The position numbers were made by a program, and so were the translations under genes. Below the pieces are notes generated by a model. That model had not been told where the DNA came from. It saw nothing but the letters and a program-made list of their open reading frames with translations, and searched no databases. DNA of 38,578 nucleotides, from NCBI GenBank assembly GCA_040880805.1, contig JBBDHW010000053.1, positions 20,151 to 58,728 on the forward strand. Direction: 5' to 3'. Origin of the DNA: Acidimicrobiia bacterium. Its GTDB lineage: Bacteria; Actinomycetota; Acidimicrobiia; IMCC26256; DASPTH01. Of the stretch, positions 15,330 to 24,345 are shown one piece after another. The stretch's first letter is position 1. Every line of letters starts with the position of its first letter.

Positions 15330-18300
15330 ATGTGCGGCATCGTCGGCGTCGTGAGGCGCCGCGCCCGGCGCACGCCCCCCGATCCCGCGGTGCTCGCCCG
15401 GGAGCTCGCCGGTGGTCGTGAGGCCCTCGAATCGAACGCCCGGATCGTGGACCGGCTCGCCGCCGCCGCCACCGTCGTCGAAGCCGTCGACGCGGTGCTC
15501 CGTGGTGCTCCGGGGGTCGTCGCCTTGCTGGGCGCGCCGGCGATCGCGGCTCAGCTCGGGGATCAGCTCGCCGAGATGTGGCAGCGCCTCGACGCCATCG
15601 AGGAAGACCTCGACCTCAGCGGCGCGGCCGCGATGGACGCAGCCGAGATCGAGCTAGTCAACTCGGCACTGATCCGCGCGCGCGACGCCGTGTGGGCCGT
15701 CCGGCAGGAGCGTCTTCCGATGGCCGCCGCGATCGCCGAGTTCGACCCGCCGTCGCCGTCGGCCGTCGACGCCTACCTCTCGATCCAGGTTGCGCTCTCG
15801 TCGCTCGATCGACTCGAGGTGCGTGGGCGCGATTCTGCGGGCCTGCACGTGCTCGTGCGCGGGCATGCACTCGATCTCGACGACGGAGACGTGCGCGACC
15901 TGATCGACGCCCGCACGCGCGATCCCCTCTTCAGCTCCCGCTCGATCCGTGTCACCCCACACTGTCTGTCGTTCGTCTACAAGGCCGCCGCGGAGATCGG
16001 CGAGCTCGGCGACAACACCGCCGTGCTGCGCGCCGCCATCCAGAGCGACGAGTTGCTCAGGCGCGCGGTGACTACCGACACCGCCGAAGTAGTCGTGCTC
16101 GGTCACACTCGCTGGGCGAGCGTCGGGAGCATCTCCGAGGCGAACGCGCACCCGCTGAACCACGAGGAGTTGCACCAAGCGGGCGCGCCCTATGTGATCG
16201 GTGTGCTCAACGGCGACGTCGACAACTTCGCCAACCTCACCGCGATCGAGGGCCTCGAGTTCGCGCCGGAGATCACTACTGATGCAAAGGTCATCCCCGC
16301 GCTGATCTCGCGGCGAATCGCGGCCGGCGTTGCGCCCCACGAAGCGTTCCGCGCGACCGTCGCCGCGCTGGAGGGATCGCTCGCGATCGGCGCGCAGCTC
16401 GACGCGGTTCCCGAGGAGCTGTTCCTCTCGCTGCGGGGGAGTGGTCAGGCGCTCTACGTGGGGCTCGCCGAGGACGCCTTCGTCGTCGCGAGTGAGCCGT
16501 ACGGCCTCGTCGAAGAGACGCCCGCCTACGTGCGGATGGACGGCGAGACCCCGGCCGATCCCAACCACCCGTCGGCCACGCGCGGCCAGGTGGTGGTGCT
16601 CGACACCGAGCACGCCGGCACGATCGACGGCATCCGGCGGATCGCGTTCGACGGCACGCTCCTCCCGGTCACCAGCGACGAGGTGAAGCACGCGGAGATC
16701 ACCACGCGCGACATCGACCGTGGCGAGTTCACACACTTCCTGTTGAAGGAGTTGTCGGAGTCGCCGTCGTCGTTCCGCAAGACGTTGCGGGGACGGATCG
16801 TCGAACACGAGGGCGGTCGGCTGAGTGTGACACTCGGCCCCGAAACCCTGTCGCAGGATCTCCGAGACCGCCTGCGCGCAGGGGGGATCCGCCGGGTCGT
16901 GGCGATCGGTCAAGGCACCGCGGCCATCGCCGCCCAGGGTGTGGCGGCCACGCTCTCGACCCTCGTGGGCTCGCACCTGCGCGCGGAGGCGATGGCCGCC
17001 ACCGAGTTCTCGGGTTTCGACCTCATCGACGACATGTCCGACACGCTCGTCATCGCGATCAGCCAGAGCGGTACGACCACCGACACGAACCGCACGGTCG
17101 ACCTCGCGCGCGCGCGCGACGCGGTCGTCGTCGCGATCGTGAACCGGCGGAACAGCGACCTCGTCGACAAGGCCGACGGCGTGCTCTACACGTCCGACGG
17201 GCGCGATCTCGAGATGGCGGTTCCGTCGACGAAGGCGTTCTACGCGCAGATCGCCGCGGGCTACCTGCTCGCGCTCGCGCTGGCCGCCGAGCTCGGTGAT
17301 CTCGACGTTGCCCGGCAGCACGAGCTCTTGTCCGAGCTGCGGCTGCTCCCCGACGCGATGCAAGAGGTGCTCGCGCAGCGCGAGGCGATCGCCGGCATCG
17401 CGCTTCGCCACGTTCCGTCACGCCGGTACTGGACCGTCGTCGGCAACGGTCTCAACCGGATCGCCGCCAACGAGTTGCGGATCAAGCTCTCGGAGTTGTG
17501 CTATCGGTCGATCTCGTCCGACATCGCCGAAGACAAGAAGCACATCGACCTCTGCACCGAGCCGCTCATCCTCGTCTGCGCGGTTGGGCTCCGCGGATCC
17601 AACGTCGACGATGTCGCGAAGGAGGTCGCGTACCACCGGGCGCACCGCGCCGCGCCCATCGTGATCACCACCCGTGGCGAAGACCGCTTCTCGAGCGCGG
17701 CCGAGACCATCGAGGTCCCGCCGGTGCACCCCGATCTGGGATTCGTGCTCTCGGCGATGGCGGGGCACCTCTTCGGCTACGAGGCCGCACTCGTCATCGA
17801 CGCGTCGGCGCGCCCGCTCCGCGAGGCTCGCGCCATGATCCAGGAAGCTGCGATCGCCGGTGATTTCACGTCTCTCGCTCGTGATCTCGTCGCGCCCGCC
17901 GGCGTGTTCCTCGACGGCCTGCGCGCCTGTTTCTACGACGGCAACCTCACCGCCGGCACCGCGGTCCGGCTCGCGTCGCTGCTCCGCTACGCAACCGGCA
18001 TCATGCCGCTCGATCTCTACGAGGTCGACCACGGCAAGGTCGGCACGCCGGTCGTCGTCGCCGACGATCTCACCGCGGCGCTCACCGACGGGATCGAGGA
18101 GCTCACCCGCACGATCGACACGATCAAGCATCAGGCGAAGACGGTCACCGTCGGCATCTCGCGCGCCGACGAGGAGCTCCTGCAGGTGCCGCTCGTCCGT
18201 GAAGTGCTCGCCGCGGGAACGGCTCGCGACGCGCTGAGCTACCGCGCGCTGCGCACACTCGTCGCACTCGACCCCGCAGTCGAGCGGGTCACCGCGTGGA

Positions 18301-18728
18301 CCCGCTACCGCGTCGAGGGCGACCTCGCGGGCGACGCGGCAACCATTCACGTGATCGACAGCACTGCCGGCTTCCCGTCGCTCACCGCGACCGACGCCAC
18401 GCTGCGAGGCACGAAGCACCGAGTGGCAACCCAGCGCGAGGTCACGGTCGCGCGTGGACGCGACGGGCGCACCCTCGTCTTCGTGCCCGAGATCAAGGGC
18501 AACGAGACGGTGGGTATGACTCTGCTGCACGCCGATTTCGCACCGACGGTCCCGCCCGATGTCGCGCGCGGCGTGCTCCAGGGCTACCAGGGTCGTTACG
18601 GCGCGTTGAAGGACGCCGTCACCGAGACCGTGCCGGAGTTCGACGATGCCGTGCTCGGCGAGTTCGACCTCTTCGAGCTGCTGACCGAGCCGGTGTACGT
18701 GATGGCCCGTCGCTGGCCCCGCACGTGA
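15330..18728 (+). CDS. glmS: Expanded GlmS-like glutamine amidotransferase/SIS protein
   Basis: Likely makes glucosamine-6-phosphate from fructose-6-phosphate and glutamine, but at 1132 residues it is nearly twice the usual 600-620. C2 (MCGIVGVV) is the class II amidotransferase nucleophile. A helical insert of about 140 residues (13-155) then separates it from RGRDSAG (165-171). GHTRWASVGS (from 258) and NGDVDN (from 294) continue the domain. SIS-1 has ISQSGTTTDT (577-586) and STKAF (633-637). The usual GELKHGP is replaced by EDKKHID (734-740). Where the terminal DQPRNLAKSVTVE normally ends the protein there is ARPLREARA. A similar QAKTVTVG with K937 comes 100 residues later, then about 190 residues of unknown function. 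ATG start; the stop overlaps acpS. glmM lies immediately upstream. Confidence 0.85.
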   Translation: MCGIVGVVRRRARRTPPDPAVLARELAGGREALESNARIVDRLAAAATVVEAVDAVLRGAPGVVALLGAPAIAAQLGDQLAEMWQRLDAIEEDLDLSGAAAMDAAEIELVNSALIRARDAVWAVRQERLPMAAAIAEFDPPSPSAVDAYLSIQVALSSLDRLEVRGRDSAGLHVLVRGHALDLDDGDVRDLIDARTRDPLFSSRSIRVTPHCLSFVYKAAAEIGELGDNTAVLRAAIQSDELLRRAVTTDTAEVVVLGHTRWASVGSISEANAHPLNHEELHQAGAPYVIGVLNGDVDNFANLTAIEGLEFAPEITTDAKVIPALISRRIAAGVAPHEAFRATVAALEGSLAIGAQLDAVPEELFLSLRGSGQALYVGLAEDAFVVASEPYGLVEETPAYVRMDGETPADPNHPSATRGQVVVLDTEHAGTIDGIRRIAFDGTLLPVTSDEVKHAEITTRDIDRGEFTHFLLKELSESPSSFRKTLRGRIVEHEGGRLSVTLGPETLSQDLRDRLRAGGIRRVVAIGQGTAAIAAQGVAATLSTLVGSHLRAEAMAATEFSGFDLIDDMSDTLVIAISQSGTTTDTNRTVDLARARDAVVVAIVNRRNSDLVDKADGVLYTSDGRDLEMAVPSTKAFYAQIAAGYLLALALAAELGDLDVARQHELLSELRLLPDAMQEVLAQREAIAGIALRHVPSRRYWTVVGNGLNRIAANELRIKLSELCYRSISSDIAEDKKHIDLCTEPLILVCAVGLRGSNVDDVAKEVAYHRAHRAAPIVITTRGEDRFSSAAETIEVPPVHPDLGFVLSAMAGHLFGYEAALVIDASARPLREARAMIQEAAIAGDFTSLARDLVAPAGVFLDGLRACFYDGNLTAGTAVRLASLLRYATGIMPLDLYEVDHGKVGTPVVVADDLTAALTDGIEELTRTIDTIKHQAKTVTVGISRADEELLQVPLVREVLAAGTARDALSYRALRTLVALDPAVERVTAWTRYRVEGDLAGDAATIHVIDSTAGFPSLTATDATLRGTKHRVATQREVTVARGRDGRTLVFVPEIKGNETVGMTLLHADFAPTVPPDVARGVLQGYQGRYGALKDAVTETVPEFDDAVLGEFDLFELLTEPVYVMARRWPRT

Positions 18729-19102
18729 GCATCGTCGGGCTCGGTACTGATCTGGTCGAGGTCGCGCGGTTCCGCGCCTCGATGGAGCGAACCGTGACGC
18801 TCGCCGATCGGTTGTTCAGCGACGACGAACGCGCCTACGCGTCGGAGCAGCACGATCCCGCGAAGAGCCTGGCGGCGCGGTTTGCCGCGAAGGAAGCGGT
18901 GATGAAGGCACTCGGTGTCGGCCTGGGCGACTTCGACTTCCACGACGTCGAAGTGATGCGGCACGACAGCGGGGCCCCGTCGCTCGAGGTGCGCGGCCGA
19001 GCGCACGAGCTCGCACGCGAGCGAGGCGTGACCGGCTGGCTGCTCTCGCTCAGCCACACCGAGTCCACCGCGATGGCTGTCGTGATCGCAGTGTCGGGCT
19101 GA
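18725..19102 (+). CDS. acpS: Holo-[acyl-carrier-protein] synthase
   Basis: Transfers phosphopantetheine from CoA to the serine of acyl carrier protein. The 125-residue product has the AcpS blocks IVGLGTDLVEVARF (metal Asp in GTD), SLAARFAAKEAVMKALG (metal Glu in AAKEA) and LLSLSHTESTAMAVVI. The GTG at 18725 overlaps the glmS-like stop by four bases (GTGA), indicating coupling. A longer open frame upstream lies in a shadow frame of the preceding gene. acpS followed by nnrD/E is a common actinobacterial pair. Confidence 0.96.
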   Translation: MSIVGLGTDLVEVARFRASMERTVTLADRLFSDDERAYASEQHDPAKSLAARFAAKEAVMKALGVGLGDFDFHDVEVMRHDSGAPSLEVRGRAHELARERGVTGWLLSLSHTESTAMAVVIAVSG

Positions 19103-19105
19103 TTG

Positions 19106-20575
19106 ATGGAACCGGTCCTCACGCCGGAGGCGATGGGACGCGCCGACCAGCGCACCATCGAGGGCGGCACGCCGGTCGCCGTGCTCATGGAGCGCGCTGG
19201 GCGGGCCGTCGCGTGGGAAGCGCGCCGAGTCGCCCGCGGGTGTTACGGGCGACGCGCGGTCGTGGTGTGCGGCAAGGGCAACAACGGTGGCGACGGTCTG
19301 ATCACCGCGGCCACACTCGAGAGCTGGGGAATGCGCGCGCATGTCGTCGAGCTCGCGGCCGGAGTGGATCGGCGCGCCCTCACGCGCGCGCTCGCACGCG
19401 CTGATCTCGCGATCGACGCGATGTACGGCACGGGCTTTCGTGGCGCGCTCGAAGGCGACGCCGCCTGGTTCGTGGACGAGCTGTCGGCGTGGGGCGGACC
19501 CGTGGTCGCGGTCGACATCCCGTCGGGCGTCGACGGGCTCACCGGCGAGGTGCAAGGCACCGCGGTGCGGGCGAACAGCACCGTGACGTTTGCCGCACGC
19601 AAGCCGGGTCTCGTGTTCGAGCCGGGGCGGTCGCACGCCGGACGCATCACCGTTGCCCAAATCGGCATCGACCTCGGCGACGACGGCGCCGACCTGCCGC
19701 AGATCGCACTGTTCGAGGCGAACGATGTCCGCCACGCGCTCCCGCCGCGTGCGCCTACCGCGCACAAGTGGGCTGCGGGCGTGATGGTCGTCGGCGGTTC
19801 GGGCGGCATGACGGGCGCGCCGATGTTCGTGAGCCACGCGGCGATGCGCGCGGGCGCGGGAATCGTGTGGTGCGGTCTGCCGGGCGACGACGCCGCGAAC
19901 CGCGCCGGAGGCACCGAGGTGATCACGCGCGCGCTGCCTGCCACACCCGAGGGTGCGCTCGCCCTTTTGGCCGCCGACGCGGTGCTCGCCGACATCGCGC
20001 GTTTTCGAGCGCTCGCGCTCGGCCCCGGTCTCGGGTTGGATCCAGCCGTGCGCGGGGCCGTATGCGCGCTCGTTGCCGAGGCGCGCGTGCCACTGGTGCT
20101 CGATGCCGATGGGCTCAACGCGTTGAACGGCGACCTCGAGCCGCTGCGCGCCCGACAGACGCTCGGTGTGCCCACCGTGCTCACACCTCACGACGGCGAG
20201 TACGCGCGTCTCGCGGGCGAGCCTGTGGGGGACGATCGCATCGCGGCGGCGACCCGGCTCGCTGATCGGAGCGGCGCGGTCGTGTTGTTGAAGGGGCCCG
20301 GAACCGTGATCGCAGCGCCGGCATCCGGCCGCATCGCGCTGAACGGCACCGGGAGCTCGGCGCTCGCGACCGCCGGCTCCGGCGACGTGCTCACCGGAGT
20401 GATCGCGGCCTTCCTCGCGCGCGGCCTGCCGGGTTTCGAGGCCGCGGCCTGCGCGGCGTGGGTGCACGGCCGTGCCGCTGACCGCGCGGCCGAGTCGATG
20501 GGCGCGACCGGAGTTGTCGCGGGCGATCTGCTGGAGGCTCTCGCACCCACGATCCATGATCTGGCTCTGAGATGA
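19106..20575 (+). CDS. nnr: Bifunctional NAD(P)H-hydrate epimerase/dehydratase
   Basis: Repairs hydrated NADH and NADPH: the N-terminal YjeF_N domain epimerises R and S hydrates and the C-terminal YjeF_C domain dehydrates the S form with ADP. In the 489-residue product the epimerase shows GKGNNGGDGL, DAMYGTGFRG and VDIPSGVDGLTGEV (to about residue 205). The dehydratase shows HKWAAGVMVVGGSGGMTGAP, LDADGLNAL, LTPHDGEYARL and the nucleotide-binding TAGSGDVLTGVIAAFLARG. The ATG at 19106 is chosen; a TTG immediately upstream (19103) would add one residue. The stop overlaps the ATG of the hydrolase gene that follows. Confidence 0.96.
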   Translation: MEPVLTPEAMGRADQRTIEGGTPVAVLMERAGRAVAWEARRVARGCYGRRAVVVCGKGNNGGDGLITAATLESWGMRAHVVELAAGVDRRALTRALARADLAIDAMYGTGFRGALEGDAAWFVDELSAWGGPVVAVDIPSGVDGLTGEVQGTAVRANSTVTFAARKPGLVFEPGRSHAGRITVAQIGIDLGDDGADLPQIALFEANDVRHALPPRAPTAHKWAAGVMVVGGSGGMTGAPMFVSHAAMRAGAGIVWCGLPGDDAANRAGGTEVITRALPATPEGALALLAADAVLADIARFRALALGPGLGLDPAVRGAVCALVAEARVPLVLDADGLNALNGDLEPLRARQTLGVPTVLTPHDGEYARLAGEPVGDDRIAAATRLADRSGAVVLLKGPGTVIAAPASGRIALNGTGSSALATAGSGDVLTGVIAAFLARGLPGFEAAACAAWVHGRAADRAAESMGATGVVAGDLLEALAPTIHDLALR

Positions 20576-21615
20576 ATGTGGGCGGCGCGCTCAAGCGCAC
20601 CGGGATCGCCGCGGGAGTCACCGCTGGAATCGGTGGCGCGGTCTACGCGGGCCAGCGTGCCCTCGCCGCCCGACTGCGCCATCGGGAGGACCCCGACGCC
20701 GACGACCCGTTGATCCCGCGGTTCGACGAGGCGATCCGCATCGATTGCCACGACGCCGGAAGCCTCTATGTCATCACTCGGGGCGATGGTCCGCCGGTCC
20801 TGTTCGCGCACGGTGTCACGCTGTCGTCGCGCGTGTTCGCGAAGCAGTTCGACTCGTTCCCCGAAGCCGGCTTCCGCGCGATCGCCTTCGACGGACGTGG
20901 TCACGGCGAGTCCACGGTCGGCGAGAGCGGCCACTCGATCGACAACCTCGCCGAAGACGTGCGGAGCGTCCTCGAGCATCTCGACCTGCGCGACGCCATC
21001 CTCGTGGGCCACTCCATGGGCGGTATGGCGGTGCAGGCGTTCGCGATCGGTCATCCCGACATCGCGCGTGCTCGGGTGGCAGGGCTCGTGCTGATGTCGA
21101 CGGCTGCTCGCACCGTCACGAGCGACGCCCGCCGACTGCGCGGTGGCCTCGAGCGGATGACGAGCGCGGTCCCGAACGTCGGCGCGATCATGCGCCAGCG
21201 CAACTTCGGCCTCTTGGTGGCTCGGATGGGATTCGGCGACTCGCCGCACCCGAGCCACGTCGAGGCGACGCGCCAGATGCTTGCCGAGTGCTCGCGCGAG
21301 ACGCTCCGCGATGCGTCGCGCGCGATGCTGTCGCTCGATCTCACTGAGGGGCTACCGTCGATCACCCTCCCGACGCTCGTCCTGGTCGGCACCGCCGACG
21401 TACTCACTCCTCCGCGCGACGCGCGCCAGATCGCGTCTCTGATCCCTCACGCCGACCTCGTCGAGTTCACCGGCGCCGGACACATGCTCATGTACGAACG
21501 GGCCGCCGAGGTCGACCAGATCGTGATCGACTTCGCGCGCGAGCGCACCGGCCTTCCGTTCAGGCACGGAGCCGGGGAGACTCCGACCCGGAGCGGTCGC
21601 GCGGCCGCGCAATGA
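20572..21615 (+). CDS. Alpha/beta hydrolase
   Basis: A 347-residue alpha/beta-fold hydrolase. The catalytic triad can be read as S148 (VGHSMGGMAVQA), D276 (VGTADVLTPP) and H304 (GAGHMLMYER), with an oxyanion HG motif in LFAHGVTLSSRVF. Residues 2-34 (small and hydrophobic, with Arg and Ala) could be a membrane anchor or uncleaved signal. Hydrolases of this type often sit between alr/nnr and tsaE in actinobacteria. The substrate is unknown. The ATG overlaps the upstream stop (ATGA), and its own stop overlaps the next ATG in the same way. Confidence 0.92.
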   Translation: MNVGGALKRTGIAAGVTAGIGGAVYAGQRALAARLRHREDPDADDPLIPRFDEAIRIDCHDAGSLYVITRGDGPPVLFAHGVTLSSRVFAKQFDSFPEAGFRAIAFDGRGHGESTVGESGHSIDNLAEDVRSVLEHLDLRDAILVGHSMGGMAVQAFAIGHPDIARARVAGLVLMSTAARTVTSDARRLRGGLERMTSAVPNVGAIMRQRNFGLLVARMGFGDSPHPSHVEATRQMLAECSRETLRDASRAMLSLDLTEGLPSITLPTLVLVGTADVLTPPRDARQIASLIPHADLVEFTGAGHMLMYERAAEVDQIVIDFARERTGLPFRHGAGETPTRSGRAAAQ

Positions 21616-22487
21616 TCACCGACGTGCCCGGGGTGCGCGTCGGTCACTGGACGGGTGACGCGACCGGCGTGACCGTCGTTGTGTTCCCGCCCGACACGGT
21701 CGCTTCGTGCGAGATCCGCGGTGGCGCGCCGGCGACGCGCGAAACCGCGCTCCTCGAACCGCACCGCACGGTCGAGCATGTCGACGCGATCGTGTTGTCG
21801 GGCGGGTCGGCGTTCGGGCTCGCCGCGGCCGACGGCGTGATGCGGGCGCTGGCGGAGGCCGGTCGCGGGTTCATGACGCGGGGTGGGCCGGTGCCGCTCG
21901 TCCCGGCGGCAGCGATCTTCGACCTGGTCACGTCGGGCGGCGTCACACCTGGCCCGGAGGAGGGCCGCGCCGCGCTCGCGGCGGCATTGCGTGAGCCTGG
22001 TGCCAGGCTCCAGATCGGGCGCGTGGGCGCGGGTCGTGGAGCCACGATCGGCAAGTGGCGCGGCGGGGAATACGCGGTGCCCGGAGGGCTCGGTTCGGCG
22101 AGCGCACGCGATGGCGACGTGGTGGTCGGCGCGCTGGTGGTCGTGAACGCGGTCGGTGACGTGCTCGGCGAGGACGGTCAAGTGCTCGCCGGTTCGACCG
22201 CGCCCGACGACGCGCCCGCGTTTCCGGCGGTCCGCCCGTTCGAAGAGGCCGGTAACACCACGCTGGCAATTGTCGCCACGAACGCGCGCTGCACGAAGCT
22301 CGAGTGCCGGCTACTTGCCGAGAGCGCGCACCACGGCCTCGTCCGGGCGATTCACCCGTCCCATACCCGCCACGACGGCGACATCGCGTTCGCCGCTGCG
22401 ACGGGCGCGGTCGAGGCGAACGTCGACCGTTTGCGCCTACTGGCCACCGAGGTCACGGCCGCCGCGGTCCGTTCTGCGGTCGCGTAA
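21612..22487 (+). CDS. P1-family (DmpA/NylC-like) peptidase
   Basis: A 291-residue member of the P1 family of N-terminal nucleophile hydrolases, which includes DmpA aminopeptidase and nylon-oligomer hydrolase. Family blocks are TDVPGVRVGHWTGD, VLSGGSAFGLAAADGVMRAL, GRVGAGRGATIGKWRGG and, at the self-cleavage site, AGNTTLAIVATNA. Autoproteolysis is expected between N215 and T216, leaving Thr as the nucleophile. The natural substrate is unknown. Its four-base overlap with the hydrolase gene suggests a shared transcript with the nnr and tsaE genes. Confidence 0.9.
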   Translation: MITDVPGVRVGHWTGDATGVTVVVFPPDTVASCEIRGGAPATRETALLEPHRTVEHVDAIVLSGGSAFGLAAADGVMRALAEAGRGFMTRGGPVPLVPAAAIFDLVTSGGVTPGPEEGRAALAAALREPGARLQIGRVGAGRGATIGKWRGGEYAVPGGLGSASARDGDVVVGALVVVNAVGDVLGEDGQVLAGSTAPDDAPAFPAVRPFEEAGNTTLAIVATNARCTKLECRLLAESAHHGLVRAIHPSHTRHDGDIAFAAATGAVEANVDRLRLLATEVTAAAVRSAVA

Positions 22488-22530
22488 TATTCTCGGCACC
22501 CACACGCGCGAAAGAACCGAGTGGCCGCCC

Positions 22531-23148
22531 GTGTCTTTGATCGAACCGCCTTCCGAACATTTGGCGTCCGAACCCTTGGCGTTCGCATCGTTCGCTGATC
22601 TCGAACGCGTCGCGCTCGCGTGTACGAGGTGCCCGCTGGCCGATACCCGCACCCAGGTGGTGTTCGGCGCCGGCGATCCGGAAGCCGACCTGATGTTCGT
22701 GGGCGAGGGCCCGGGGGAGCAGGAGGATCGCGATGGGATACCGTTCGTCGGCCGCGCCGGTCGCCTGCTCACGAGCCTGATCGAGGGCGTCGGGCTCGAT
22801 CGTGACGTCGTCTACATCGCGAACGTCGTGAAGTGCCGGCCACCGGGCAACCGTGATCCGCTCACGCAGGAGATCGAGAGTTGCCGCCCGTACCTCGAGG
22901 CCCAGATCGATTTCATCGATCCTTCGGTGGTCGTGACGCTCGGCAACTTCGCGACCAAGCTCCTCCTCGACACCAAGGAAGGCATCACGAAGTTGCGCGG
23001 CCGCGAGTTCCCGTTCCGTGACCACGCGGTGCTGATGCCCACGCTCCATCCCGCGGCGGTGCTGCGGAACGGCGGTGCGGCGCTCGCGCAGGCGCGCGGG
23101 GATTTCGTGCGCGTGAAGCGAGCGTTGGCAGGGGCGTCGACAGGATGA
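22531..23148 (+). CDS. Uracil-DNA glycosylase, family 4 (Fe-S)
   Basis: Excises uracil from DNA to start base-excision repair. The 205-residue product is a family 4 enzyme. Four cysteines for a [4Fe-4S] cluster are C31, C34, C102 and C118. The active-site motif is GEGPGEQEDRDGIPFVGRAG and the C-terminal block is MPTLHPAAVLRNGG. The GTG at 22531 is taken because TRCPL lies about 30 residues in, as is usual; the longer open frame overlaps the peptidase gene. Its stop overlaps the tsaE ATG by four bases. Confidence 0.93.
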   Translation: MSLIEPPSEHLASEPLAFASFADLERVALACTRCPLADTRTQVVFGAGDPEADLMFVGEGPGEQEDRDGIPFVGRAGRLLTSLIEGVGLDRDVVYIANVVKCRPPGNRDPLTQEIESCRPYLEAQIDFIDPSVVVTLGNFATKLLLDTKEGITKLRGREFPFRDHAVLMPTLHPAAVLRNGGAALAQARGDFVRVKRALAGASTG

Positions 23149-23639
23149 ACACGCTTGCGGCACAGACGCACTCGTCGGCCGAGACGTTCTCGTTGGCGGC
23201 ACGCGTCGGCACGATCTTGCGCGCTGGTGATGTCGTCGCCCTGGTCGGTGACCTCGGCGTCGGCAAGACCGTGTTCGCGAAGGGGATCGCCCGCGCGCTC
23301 GGCATCGACGAAGAGGTCGTGAGCCCCACGTTTACGCTCGTGCGCGAGTACGAGGCGCCCGTGCCGCTCGTGCACGTCGACGTGTACCGCCTCGACCACC
23401 TCCAGGAGCTGCACGACGTAGGGTTCGACGAACTCGTCGGTGGCCCGTCGGTTACCGTCGTCGAATGGGGGGATCGCGTGGGCGCGCTGCTCCCGGCCGA
23501 GCGTCTCGAAGTTCTGCTGACGCAGGGCGACGACGACGAGGACCGCGTCGTCGTGTTCGAGCCTTCCGGTCGCTCGTGGGCGGTGCGCAGCGACGCCCTC
23601 GCCGCGCTCGTCGGTGACGATCACACGGGGAGCGAGTGA
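23145..23639 (+). CDS. tsaE: tRNA t6A synthesis ATPase TsaE
   Basis: ATPase that resets the TsaB-TsaD complex during synthesis of N6-threonylcarbamoyladenosine at position 37 of ANN-decoding tRNAs. The 164-residue product has the Walker A GDLGVGKTVFAKGIARALG with K41 and T42, SPTFTLVREYE as switch region, HVDVYRLDH and VVEWGDRVGALLP, all typical of TsaE. The ATG overlaps the glycosylase stop. tsaE, tsaB, rimI and tsaD form one block. Confidence 0.96.
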   Translation: MNTLAAQTHSSAETFSLAARVGTILRAGDVVALVGDLGVGKTVFAKGIARALGIDEEVVSPTFTLVREYEAPVPLVHVDVYRLDHLQELHDVGFDELVGGPSVTVVEWGDRVGALLPAERLEVLLTQGDDDEDRVVVFEPSGRSWAVRSDALAALVGDDHTGSE

Positions 23640-23640
23640 C

Positions 23641-24345
23641 GTGCTGATGGGGATCGACACCGCCACGACGCGAGTGTCCGTCGCGATCGCCGACGGCGGC
23701 GAAGTCTTGGGCGTCGTGTCGCTCGCGGGCGGGCGGCGGCACGCCGAGCAGCTCGCACCCGCGATCCGGTACCTGTGCGACGAGCTCGACGTGTCGCTCG
23801 GACAGCTCGCGGCGATCGCGGTCGACCTCGGGCCCGGGCTGTTCACGGGACTGCGCGTGGGGGTGACCACCGCGAAGGTCATGGCGCAGGCGCTGCGCGT
23901 GCCGGTCGTCGGCATCCCGAGCCTCGACCTGGTGGCGTATCCGCTGCGGCACGCCAACCGCCTCGTTGTCGCCGTGCTCGACGCGCGACGGCGCGAGGTG
24001 TTCTCGGCGTCGTACCGGCCGGTGCCGGGTGGTCTGCAGCGGGTTTCCGACTACGAGGTCCGAGCGCCCGCTGAGCTCGTCGCCGAGCTCGAGTCCGGCA
24101 CCGACGAGCTCCTGCTCGCCGGTGACGGGGTTGCTGCCTACCGCGACGAGTTCGCGTCACTCGACCGCGCCGAGCTTGTGGGAGGGAGCCATGCGTCACC
24201 GAGCGCGGCTGCGCTGGTCGAGCTCGCCACGGCACGCGTCGAACGCGAGGACTTCCAGTTGCCGCGCGACCTCCGGCCGCTCTACCTCCGCACGAGCGAC
24301 GCCGAGATCCACTGGGAGCGCGAGCACGTTGGAGTGAGGAAGTAA
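23641..24345 (+). CDS. tsaB: t6A complex scaffold TsaB
   Basis: Inactive ASKHA-fold partner that dimerises with TsaD for t6A formation. The 234-residue product begins VLMGIDTATTRVSVAIADGG and has the family region AIAVDLGPGLFTGLRVGVTTAKVMAQAL and GIPSLDLVAYPL. It lacks the metal-binding histidines of TsaD. The GTG at 23641 is used, with GGGGAGCG as ribosome-binding site; an ATG two codons later is possible. The stop TAA shares its last base with the rimI ATG. Confidence 0.94.
   Translation: MLMGIDTATTRVSVAIADGGEVLGVVSLAGGRRHAEQLAPAIRYLCDELDVSLGQLAAIAVDLGPGLFTGLRVGVTTAKVMAQALRVPVVGIPSLDLVAYPLRHANRLVVAVLDARRREVFSASYRPVPGGLQRVSDYEVRAPAELVAELESGTDELLLAGDGVAAYRDEFASLDRAELVGGSHASPSAAALVELATARVEREDFQLPRDLRPLYLRTSDAEIHWEREHVGVRK

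Noticed and set aside
15654-17411. 585-codon minus-strand open frame opposite the glmS-like gene
   Set aside because: Shadow frame with no motif; the plus strand carries conserved amidotransferase and SIS motifs throughout.
15330-18728. Possibility that the long glmS-like gene is two genes or an intein-containing glmS
   Set aside because: No Cys/Asn splice junctions, no internal start with a good ribosome-binding site, and the extra segments do not resemble Hint domains.
18596-20557. 653-codon minus-strand open frame opposite acpS and nnr
   Set aside because: Antisense to conserved genes, low complexity composition, no recognisable motif.
22490-22530. TAATAT near 22486 as a promoter for the uracil-DNA glycosylase
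   Set aside because: No -35 at proper spacing could be identified, and the gene is close enough to be read from the upstream operon.
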